From Syntrophomonas sp. (GTDB taxonomy: Bacteria > Bacillota > Syntrophomonadia > Syntrophomonadales > Syntrophomonadaceae): a DNA stretch of 64,000 nt. Within the stretch, counting starts at the first letter, position 1. Each line of letters opens with the position of its first letter. Shown in pieces: positions 57,171 to 64,000 of the stretch. Position numbers and translations under genes: made by a program. The stretch spans positions 62,001 to 126,000 of the forward strand of contig JAENYG010000005.1 in assembly GCA_016841875.1 (NCBI GenBank), written 5' to 3'. Under the pieces are notes generated by a model that was not told the origin of the DNA, ran no database searches, and saw nothing but the letters and a program-made list of their open reading frames with translations.

Positions 57171-58970
57171 ATGGCAGACAAATTTGTGAGTAAGCGCAAC
57201 CTAAAATTTCTTTTATATGAAGTCTTCGGCGTAGATGAGTTGATTGAGTATGAATATTTTCAGGATCACAGTCGCGAGACATTTGACATGATCATAGATA
57301 CAGCCATAAAAATCGGCACAGATTTGATGTATCCGGTTTTTCAGGAGATGGACGCCGATCCTCCCCAGTATATGGATGGAATAGTGAAAACTCATCCGGC
57401 GGTGAGAACCACTATGAGCGAATTCGGTCAGGGTGGGTGGATCAACGCCAATCAATCTTACGAATATGGTGGACAACAGATACCTACTGTTATTCAGAAT
57501 GTATTACAGTTCATATTTTGCGCTGCCAACTATTCTTTAAATGCTTACCCTGGGCTGACCCGGGGAGCAGCCAACCTGATTGTCCACTTTGGCTCTCAGG
57601 AACAAAAGGATCAATATCTGGAAAAGATGTTTTCCGGTCATTGGCAGGGAACCATGGCCTTGACTGAACCAGATGCAGGGAGTTCACTGGCAGATATCAG
57701 AACTTCAGCGGAAGATACAGGTCTGGGTTATTATAAAATAAAGGGCACGAAAATATTCATCTCGGCAGGAGATACCGATGCGGTGGACAACACCATTCAT
57801 ATGATGCTGGCCAGGATAAAGGGTGCCCCAGCCGGGGTAAAAGGGATTTCCTTGTTTATCGTACCGAAATATCGCAGCAATAAAAATGGTGAATCCGAGT
57901 TTAATGATCTAACCTGTGCCGGAATCGAGCACAAGCTGGGTTATAAAGGGTCTCCTATATGCCAGCTGGCTATGGGCGAAAATGGGGATTGCCATGGGTA
58001 TTTAGTGGGCGAACCTAATAAGGGTTTATCATATATGTTTCATATGATGAATGAAAAGCGAGTTGCAGTTGGAATCGGAGCCGCTGCCAAGGCTACTGCA
58101 GCTTATTATGCGGCCCTGGAGTATGCGCAGCAGCGTTTACAGGGCAGGAAGGTATCTGAAAAGGATCCTCTTTCTGCTCAGATTCCTATTATTGAGCATG
58201 CCGATGTGAAACGCATGCTGCTGTTCCAGCGGGCTGTATGTGAGGGGTCCCTATCCCTGGCTATTCAGGCTGCCAAATATCTCGATCTGGCATCGGTAGG
58301 CGAGGAAGCTGAGAAATACGACCTGATGTCTGACCTGCTCATTCCCATAGTAAAGACTTATCCTTCTGAGATGGGGATCCTATCCACTAGCTCCGCCATA
58401 CAGTGTCTGGGTGGATATGGTTTCTGCCGTGACTTCCCGGTAGAGCAGTATTATCGCGACATCAGGATCGACACTCTGCATGAAGGTACTACCGGCATCC
58501 AGGCCAAGGATCTCCTGGGCAGAAAAGTCACCATGAAAGGCGGTAAGGCTTATCAACTGGTCATAGAAGAGATCAGCATAACTATCGGTCAAGCAGAAGT
58601 CATACCGGACTTAAAAGAATATGCAGCGAAACTTACCAAAGCCTTGGATGTCTTCAAGGAAGTCACTGACTGCCTGCTTGAACTTAAGCAACAGGGCGAT
58701 CTGGAGAAATTTGAAGCGGACGCCGCTATTTATCTGGAAATGGCTGGAGTGCTGGTTGTAGCCTGGCAGTGGCTGATGCAAGCCATAACGGCAGCCAAAG
58801 CTCTGACCTCAGGAGTAAGTGAAAGCGATACTAATTTCTACCATGGTAAATTATATACTTTTAAGTATTATTATAAGTATGAACTGCCGAAGATAGAGGG
58901 CCTGGCTGCAGTTCTTAAAAACAGTGATGCGATAACGATTAAGATGAACCCGGAATTATTTCTGGATTGA
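57171..58970 (+). CDS. Long-type acyl-CoA dehydrogenase, copy 3
   Basis: 599 residues from the ATG at 57171 (GAGAGGTAAAGAC upstream); a longer in-frame start at 57054 would overlap the SDR and is rejected. Motifs: MALTEPDAGSSLADIRTSA, GTKIFISAGDTDAVDNTIHMM, GIEHKLGYKGSP, LGGYGFCRDFPVEQYYRDIRI and LHEGTTGIQAKDLLGRK with the catalytic Glu. It is more divergent than the other two long copies, so probably has a different acyl specificity. Confidence 0.93.
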   Translation: MADKFVSKRNLKFLLYEVFGVDELIEYEYFQDHSRETFDMIIDTAIKIGTDLMYPVFQEMDADPPQYMDGIVKTHPAVRTTMSEFGQGGWINANQSYEYGGQQIPTVIQNVLQFIFCAANYSLNAYPGLTRGAANLIVHFGSQEQKDQYLEKMFSGHWQGTMALTEPDAGSSLADIRTSAEDTGLGYYKIKGTKIFISAGDTDAVDNTIHMMLARIKGAPAGVKGISLFIVPKYRSNKNGESEFNDLTCAGIEHKLGYKGSPICQLAMGENGDCHGYLVGEPNKGLSYMFHMMNEKRVAVGIGAAAKATAAYYAALEYAQQRLQGRKVSEKDPLSAQIPIIEHADVKRMLLFQRAVCEGSLSLAIQAAKYLDLASVGEEAEKYDLMSDLLIPIVKTYPSEMGILSTSSAIQCLGGYGFCRDFPVEQYYRDIRIDTLHEGTTGIQAKDLLGRKVTMKGGKAYQLVIEEISITIGQAEVIPDLKEYAAKLTKALDVFKEVTDCLLELKQQGDLEKFEADAAIYLEMAGVLVVAWQWLMQAITAAKALTSGVSESDTNFYHGKLYTFKYYYKYELPKIEGLAAVLKNSDAITIKMNPELFLD

Positions 58971-59196
58971 TGATCGAGGCTGAAGTCCATGTATACAAAA
59001 AATTACTTTATTTGACTCAGATTTATATATATAAAATCCTGTATACAAGGTTATGGTGGGTTAAAATTATGATACCATTGTAGTCGGCAAGCATTATTGG
59101 CAGATAGAATAGCCGTATAAATAGCCAGTGCTGGAAACGGTAAGGGCAGTATAATAAATAGCACACGTTGACAAAAGAGGATGGGAGGAAGAAATT
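58971..59196. other. Intergenic region before nfnAB
   Basis: Two GTATACA motifs (58991, 59041) flank an AT-rich stretch with TTGACT at 59012 and TAAAAT further on, but their spacing is only ~14 bases. No sigma-54 promoter is seen, unlike most gene groups in the island. Confidence 0.35.
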
Positions 59197-60048
59197 ATGT
59201 TTGCGATTGTCTTAAAGGAGGAACTGGCCCCTAAAATTAAGCTATTCAAAGTATTGGCACCAGAAATAGCGCGGAAAGCCCAGCCTGGTCAATTCATCAT
59301 ACTGCGCATTGACGAGGAGGGAGAACGGATTCCGCTGACTATTGCCGATTTTGATGCTGCTGCTGGGACTATAACTATCATATTCCAGGAAGTCGGCAAA
59401 ACTACGGATTTACTGGGAATCATGGAACAGGGTGATTCCCTGCTGGATTTTGTAGGCCCCCTGGGGATGGAATCTGAGATCGAAAACTATGGAACTGTAG
59501 TATGCATTGGCGGCGGCGTCGGTGTGGCTCCGGTTTTCCCCATAGCCCGAGCATTACAAGAAGCCGGTAACACGGTTATCTCTATAATCGGGGCCAGAAA
59601 CTCCGAACTTTTGATTTGGAAACAGGAAATGAACCAAATCAGCTCTAAGCTTCATGTGGCTACTGATGATGGCAGTGCGGGGCAAAAAGGATTCGTTAGT
59701 GATGTTTTAGCAGAGATTCTTGATTCGACCCAAGTCGATCGGATCATCGCTATTGGTCCGGTTCCCATGATGGAGGCAGTTTGCAAGGTTGCACCAGAAA
59801 GCATCACCACCATGGTTAGTTTGAATCCGATAATGGTAGATGGTACTGGTATGTGTGGTGCCTGTCGGGTAGAAGTGAACAGACAGACCAAGTTTGCCTG
59901 CGTGGATGGTCCTGAATTTGATGGACATCAGGTGAACTGGGACCTGGTCAAAATGCGAGCTAAGATGTTTGTAAAAGAAGAAAAGGAAGCACTGAGTCAC
60001 AGATGTGGGGAAGGAGAATGTCAATGTCACAGGAAAAACGAAAAATAA
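59197..60048 (+). CDS. nfnA: NADH-dependent ferredoxin:NADP+ oxidoreductase, small subunit (NfnA)
   Basis: 283-residue flavoprotein with FAD-binding ferredoxin-reductase fold (QPGQFIILRIDEEGERIPLTIADFD), nucleotide site GGGVGVAPVFPIARAL, and a 2Fe-2S cysteine cluster near the C-terminus (MCGACRVEV, FACVDGPEFDGHQV). With NfnB it bifurcates electrons between NADPH, NAD+ and ferredoxin in the cytoplasm. It ends inside the nfnB start region. In a syntroph it can balance NADPH, NADH and reduced ferredoxin made by beta-oxidation. Confidence 0.9.
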   Translation: MFAIVLKEELAPKIKLFKVLAPEIARKAQPGQFIILRIDEEGERIPLTIADFDAAAGTITIIFQEVGKTTDLLGIMEQGDSLLDFVGPLGMESEIENYGTVVCIGGGVGVAPVFPIARALQEAGNTVISIIGARNSELLIWKQEMNQISSKLHVATDDGSAGQKGFVSDVLAEILDSTQVDRIIAIGPVPMMEAVCKVAPESITTMVSLNPIMVDGTGMCGACRVEVNRQTKFACVDGPEFDGHQVNWDLVKMRAKMFVKEEKEALSHRCGEGECQCHRKNEK

Positions 60049-61427
60049 TACCGAAAAAGCATCCGATGCCATATCAGGATCCTGGCGTGCGCTGTTCTAA
60101 TTTCGAAGAAGTGGCACTGGGATACTCTGAGGAAACCGCAGTCCTGGAGGCTAACCGCTGCATCCAATGCAAGAATAGTCCTTGTATAGATGGTTGCCCG
60201 GTAGGGATCGATATTCCTGCCTTTATAAAAATGATTGCTGAACGGGATTTTGCTGGAGCTATTAGCAAAATAAAGGAAAAAAATTACCTGCCGGCTATCT
60301 GTGGTCGTGTATGTCCGCAGGAAAGCCAATGTGAAGCCAAATGTACCATCGGCAAGAAAAACGAACCGGTAGCCATTGGCCGACTGGAGCGCTTCATAGC
60401 CGATTGGGAGATGGCTCAGGATTTAGAGTCTACCCCGGAAATTACACCGAATGGAAAGAAAGTCGCCATTGTAGGGTCAGGTCCCTCCGGCTTGACAACG
60501 GCTGCCTGTCTGGGATTGAAGGGATACCAGGTGACAGTTTTCGAGGCCCTGCATGTAGCGGGTGGGGTACTGATTTATGGAATTCCTGAATTCCGTCTTC
60601 CTAAAAAAATTGTAGCCCGGGAAATCGAGAATATTTCCAGGCTGGGGGTTGATATTAGAGTCAATGCTGTGGTAGGAAAACTTAACAGCATCGATGAATT
60701 ACTGGAACAGGGTTATGATGCTGTATATATTGGAACAGGAGCAGGATTACCTTATTTCATGAATATTCCCGGGGAGAACCTGAATGGAGTTTATTCAGCT
60801 AATGAATTCCTGACCCGAAATAATCTTATGAAGGCTTACAAATTTCCAGACTATCTTACCCCCATAAGAGTAGGAGACAGAGTAGCAGTCATTGGTGGGG
60901 GAAATGTAGCCATGGATAGTGCCAGAACTGCTCTTAGATTAGGTGCCGAATCTAATATCATTTATCGCCGAACGATAAAAGAGATGCCAGCTCGCCATGA
61001 AGAAGTTGAACATGCCATGGAAGAAGGAGTTCAATTTGAATACCTGGCCAGTCCCATAGAAATTAAAGGCAATGAAGAAGGGCGAGTTACCTCAATTATC
61101 TGCCAGAAGTATGAGCTGGGAGAGCCAGATGAATCAGGACGCAGGAGTCCGGTTGCCATTCCCGGAGAGATGTTTGAGATACCGGTTGACACAGTGATCA
61201 TGGCTATCGGACAGGGACCTAACCCCCTGGTGCCCCAGACGACACCAGATTTGAATACTAATAAATGGGGTAATATCATAGCCGATGCTGAAACCGGGGC
61301 CACCTCCATGAAAGGTGTATATGCAGGCGGAGACGTAGTAACCGGTGCCGCAACTGTAATTCTGGCCATGGGGGCCGGTAAAGGCGCAGCTGAGGCTATA
61401 GATGAATATCTGCAAGGATCAAAATAA
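60024..61427 (+). CDS. nfnB: NADH-dependent ferredoxin:NADP+ oxidoreductase, large subunit (NfnB)
   Basis: 467 residues, glutamate synthase small-subunit-like. N-terminal 4Fe-4S motifs CIQCKNSPCIDGCPVGIDIP and CGRVCPQESQCEAKC, then FAD site VAIVGSGPSGLTTAACL and NADPH site VAVIGGGNVAMDSARTALRLGA. Start ATG 60024 is seven bases after AAGGAG; it overlaps nfnA by 25 bases. The pairing with NfnA argues against glutamate synthase. Confidence 0.92.
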   Translation: MSQEKRKIIPKKHPMPYQDPGVRCSNFEEVALGYSEETAVLEANRCIQCKNSPCIDGCPVGIDIPAFIKMIAERDFAGAISKIKEKNYLPAICGRVCPQESQCEAKCTIGKKNEPVAIGRLERFIADWEMAQDLESTPEITPNGKKVAIVGSGPSGLTTAACLGLKGYQVTVFEALHVAGGVLIYGIPEFRLPKKIVAREIENISRLGVDIRVNAVVGKLNSIDELLEQGYDAVYIGTGAGLPYFMNIPGENLNGVYSANEFLTRNNLMKAYKFPDYLTPIRVGDRVAVIGGGNVAMDSARTALRLGAESNIIYRRTIKEMPARHEEVEHAMEEGVQFEYLASPIEIKGNEEGRVTSIICQKYELGEPDESGRRSPVAIPGEMFEIPVDTVIMAIGQGPNPLVPQTTPDLNTNKWGNIIADAETGATSMKGVYAGGDVVTGAATVILAMGAGKGAAEAIDEYLQGSK

Positions 61428-61475
61428 GCGTGTAAGAATAATTTTGTATTACCGGCTTTATATTACTTACGGTCC

Positions 61476-61511
61476 AAGGCTGTTGACAGGCAAAGGTCAA
61501 CAGCCTTTTTT
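61476..61511 (+). terminator. Rho-independent terminator of nfnAB
   Basis: Arms AAGGCTGTTGAC and GTCAACAGCCTT with an eight-base loop, followed by TTTT. Confidence 0.93.
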
Positions 61512-61576
61512 GGTGTACATATTATTTGCAGCTAATAAAGTAATTTAGATATAAAACGCCAGCAACCTGCCACATG

Positions 61577-61593
61577 TTGGCATAAAAATTGCT
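61577..61593 (+). promoter_or_regulatory. Sigma-54 promoter of crotonase copy 2
   Basis: TTGGCATAAAAATTGCT, identical to the copy-1 promoter. The sequence upstream of it is unrelated to copy 1, so enhancer sites may differ. Confidence 0.87.
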
Positions 61594-61794
61594 TATAAAG
61601 TTAGCAGTAATATTAGGTCAGGTGATTGACCAAAACTATAAACAACCGGGACATAATATGATTACGACCATAAAAGTAAGGGGGGAAGGAAGAATTTCAG
61701 GCGGCGGCCTGGAGATGTAATTTTATCAGTTAAGGCAACAGGATCAAGGAAGTTGATATCCTGGTGCCTCAGTTTAATAATAGGAGGTAGCCAC

Positions 61795-62589
61795 ATGTCA
61801 TATAGAGACAAAAAGTATAATACCATGATTGTCAAGGTAGAAGACGGAATTGCCATAGTACAGATGAATCGCCCCGAAGCTTTGAATGCTGTTAACTGGG
61901 AAATGATGCAGGAAAGAGCAGAAATATATGAAGCCATTGCCAAGGATCCTGAAGTAAAGGTAATGATATCCACTGGTAACGAACGTGCATACTGTGCAGG
62001 CGGAGACTTAAAGTCCTTTGTTTCCTTTGGAGTTAAGGAAGCCCGCGAGTTTGCTGATGGCGTAGTTAAGACTTGTGCCATCGTTGCTGACATGCCTAAA
62101 CCCACTATAGCCATGGTAGCTGGAATTGCCATGGGTGGAGGTACGGAGAGCCTTCTCAATCACGATTTAAGGATCTGTGCAGATAATGCCAAATTTGCTC
62201 TACCCGAGATCAACGTAGGAATCTTTCCCGGTGGTGGGGGAACCCAAAAATTGCCGCAAATCATGCCGCTCAACAAAGCCAAGGAATTGGTTTTCTTTGG
62301 TGAACCATTTGACGCTCAGACCGCTTTGGAAGTGGGTTTAGTCAACAAGGTGGTTCCCCTGGCAGAACTGGAAGAAGCCACCATGAAATGGGCGAAGAAA
62401 TTAGCCAAAAAGCCGTCTTTCTCCTTGAGAATGGCCAAGGAAGCCTTGAATGCAGCCTGGAGTACCAGTTTAGAAAAAGGTCTGCAGATTGAAACTCACG
62501 GCTGGGCCATGTGCTACGGCACCCAGGATCAGGAGGAAGGCATGACTGCATTTATTGAAAAGAGAAAACCTAATTATATCGGCAAGTAA
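61795..62589 (+). CDS. Enoyl-CoA hydratase (crotonase), duplicated copy 2
   Basis: 264 residues, identical to the product of the 40391 gene, with the same ribosome site AATAGGAGGTAGCC. Both catalytic glutamate positions are kept. It stands alone between the nfnAB terminator and the second sigma-54 activator gene. Confidence 0.94.
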   Translation: MSYRDKKYNTMIVKVEDGIAIVQMNRPEALNAVNWEMMQERAEIYEAIAKDPEVKVMISTGNERAYCAGGDLKSFVSFGVKEAREFADGVVKTCAIVADMPKPTIAMVAGIAMGGGTESLLNHDLRICADNAKFALPEINVGIFPGGGGTQKLPQIMPLNKAKELVFFGEPFDAQTALEVGLVNKVVPLAELEEATMKWAKKLAKKPSFSLRMAKEALNAAWSTSLEKGLQIETHGWAMCYGTQDQEEGMTAFIEKRKPNYIGK

Positions 62590-62628
62590 TCACAGCAGCA
62601 TAATATTTCAATAAGTTTCGATACCCAA

Positions 62629-62660
62629 CAGGAGATGGTATGCTCGTATTCCATCTCCTG
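62629..62660 (+). terminator. Hairpin after crotonase copy 2
   Basis: Arms CAGGAGATGG and CCATCTCCTG around the same 12-base loop as the hairpin after copy 1. No T-run. Confidence 0.55.
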
Positions 62661-62751
62661 TACTAATGGTTGGTCTGGATATAGATAGGTTTAGCCAACT
62701 AAGAGAGCAGCCCGGATAAAGGATAAAGGGGAACTGCTGCAAAAACAGGCA

Positions 62752-64000
62752 TCACTGGATGGAAATATTTTTTATATGGTTAAGCTTTCGATAGAGCGTA
62801 CTGCGTGTAATTCCCAGAGCCCGCGCAGTTTCGGAAATATTACCGTTATTTTGATCTAAAAACTTCTTTATTATTTCCAGTTCGTGACCCTTTAAATCTT
62901 TAGGTTGATCAGCTTCCTTGAAGTCAAGTAAACGGAAAGGCAGACACTCAGGGGTAATGGGATTACCTTCTGCAAAAACCACCGCATGTTCGATAACATT
63001 TCGTAGCTCCCTTACATTGCCCGGCCAGTTATAGGTCATCAAGACTTCCAGGGTTTCATTCTCAAGATGTGATATATCCTGGTAGACTTCCTGGCTTAGG
63101 TCTTGAATAATACTATTAACCAGCCCAGGTATATCTTCTTTTCTGTCACGAAGAGGAGGTAATTCAATCTTTATTACATTAAGACGATAGTAAAGATCGT
63201 CCCGGAATCTATTTTCTGAAACGGCTTCTTCTAAATCAATATTAGTTGCAGCAATTATACGTACATCAACATCTTTGGATTTGGCAGCACCGACGCGAAT
63301 GACTTTCTTATCCTGAAGAAATCTGAGCAAGCTGACCTGCATCTCCATAGGCATTTCTCCTATTTCATCTAAAAAAAGCGTTCCGCTATCAGCCATTTCA
63401 AATTTTCCTAATGACCCACCCTTTTTGGCTCCAGTAAAAGAACCTTCAATATATCCAAAAAGTTCACTCTGTAATAATTCTCTGGGAATTGCTCCACAAT
63501 TAATGGGCACCAGAGGCCCTTTGCGATTACTGGCACTATGAATGGCCTGGGCAAACATCTCTTTTCCTGTTCCACTCTCACCCGTGAGCAAAATAGTTGA
63601 ATTCACCCGGGCGGCTTTTGTGCCCAGTTTTACAATGTTTCTCCAGGTCGGACTACTACCTACCAGATCATCGAAAGTGAAAAGATGAGGGTGGGTTTTT
63701 AGCTTCGGAGGTCTTTTCGTAGTGGAGATATTATCAGAGAAAGAAAACAATATTACTGTTTCCTGAGGGTTGGTGGACTTACGAAGTTTCTGCTGAACCC
63801 GCAGAGTGCAGGTAAAGATTCTATTCCTGGTAATGATCTCAAAAGTATACTTATCCAGGGATTCTCCCATAAGAATTTCCAATAGATCTTTAGCATCAGG
63901 TACGTACATGCTTAATGGTTTGCTGATGATGTCTTTTCTATGATCAAGACCTAGCAACTCCTGTGTTCGCTTGTTGATATTGATTATGGTTCCATTACCA
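62752..64000 (-). CDS. Sigma-54-dependent transcriptional activator with PAS domain (partial, 5' end outside window)
   Basis: At least 415 residues; the frame stays open to the window edge and reads GNGTIININKRTQELLGLDH, the end of a PAS domain, so the start lies beyond 64000. The AAA+ domain has Walker A GESGTGKE, FLDEIGEM and a variant GSFTGA loop in place of GAFTGA. The Fis-type HTH (NGNISETARALGITRSTLYRKL) closes the protein. It is convergent with crotonase copy 2, mirroring the arrangement at 42763. Confidence 0.93.
   Translation of the reverse strand, partial: GNGTIININKRTQELLGLDHRKDIISKPLSMYVPDAKDLLEILMGESLDKYTFEIITRNRIFTCTLRVQQKLRKSTNPQETVILFSFSDNISTTKRPPKLKTHPHLFTFDDLVGSSPTWRNIVKLGTKAARVNSTILLTGESGTGKEMFAQAIHSASNRKGPLVPINCGAIPRELLQSELFGYIEGSFTGAKKGGSLGKFEMADSGTLFLDEIGEMPMEMQVSLLRFLQDKKVIRVGAAKSKDVDVRIIAATNIDLEEAVSENRFRDDLYYRLNVIKIELPPLRDRKEDIPGLVNSIIQDLSQEVYQDISHLENETLEVLMTYNWPGNVRELRNVIEHAVVFAEGNPITPECLPFRLLDFKEADQPKDLKGHELEIIKKFLDQNNGNISETARALGITRSTLYRKLNHIKNISIQ

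Larger units (their letters stand above)
61576..62594 (+). repeat. 1.02-kb duplication, copy 2 (promoter plus crotonase)
   Basis: Appears identical to 40172-41190, with a constant offset of 21404 bases at both ends. The identity includes non-coding leader bases, which points to recent duplication or gene conversion. Confidence 0.95.

Noticed and set aside
59012-59037. Sigma-70 promoter for nfnAB (TTGACT with TAAAAT)
   Set aside because: The spacing is about 14 bases, too short for a confident promoter.

Overview
The window looks like the chromosome of a spore-forming, flagellated member of the Firmicutes, most likely a syntrophic fatty-acid oxidiser close to Syntrophomonas (Clostridia). This rests on gene content: spoIID and spoIIID, the ctsR-mcsA-mcsB-clpC-radA-disA block, and a very large set of acyl-CoA oxidation genes. 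The genus is inferred from gene families recalled from knowledge; no database search was run.

The left part (1-25.7 kb) is a conserved core read almost entirely on the + strand. It starts with the end of atpA and atpGDC. Next come two small membrane proteins and ywmB-murA-spoIID-spoIIID-mbl-flagellar rod gene, in the order known from Bacillus but without spoIIQ. A TagA/WecG glycosyltransferase and a large FtsA-like ATPase follow. The block ctsR-mcsA-mcsB-clpC-radA-disA is preceded by a textbook CtsR operator. The core ends with a PIN/TRAM membrane protein, ispD, ispF, a DUF1002-like protein and gltX. Two non-coding insertions interrupt it: a structured segment at 8.9-9.2 kb flanked by near-identical hairpins, and a small element with inverted ends at 10.07-10.32 kb.

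The right part (25.7-64 kb) is a catabolic island. It encodes a Na+-pumping glutaconyl-CoA decarboxylase-type complex (alpha, biotin carrier, beta and a probable 50-residue small subunit) with a biotin ligase. It also encodes two CaiB-type CoA transferases, two family I CoA transferases, four acyl-CoA dehydrogenases (three of the long ~600-residue type), three intact crotonases and one broken one, a thiolase, five short-chain dehydrogenases, a zinc alcohol dehydrogenase, a metallo-beta-lactamase-fold hydrolase, and an NfnAB transhydrogenase that links NADH, NADPH and ferredoxin. Two sigma-54 activators lie in the island.

The most striking pattern is regulatory. I find eleven -24/-12 (sigma-54) promoters with exact GG-N10-GC spacing, all in the island. 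Eight form four divergent pairs with 200-270 bp between the -24 elements. Palindromes that could bind enhancer proteins lie between the gcd promoters and upstream of the thiolase promoter. This suggests that acyl-CoA oxidation, the sodium-pumping decarboxylase, one 70-residue orphan protein and an alcohol dehydrogenase are switched on together by AcoR-like activators. One crotonase gene is present as a ~1.02-kb duplicate, apparently identical and carrying its own sigma-54 promoter, at 40.2 and 61.6 kb.
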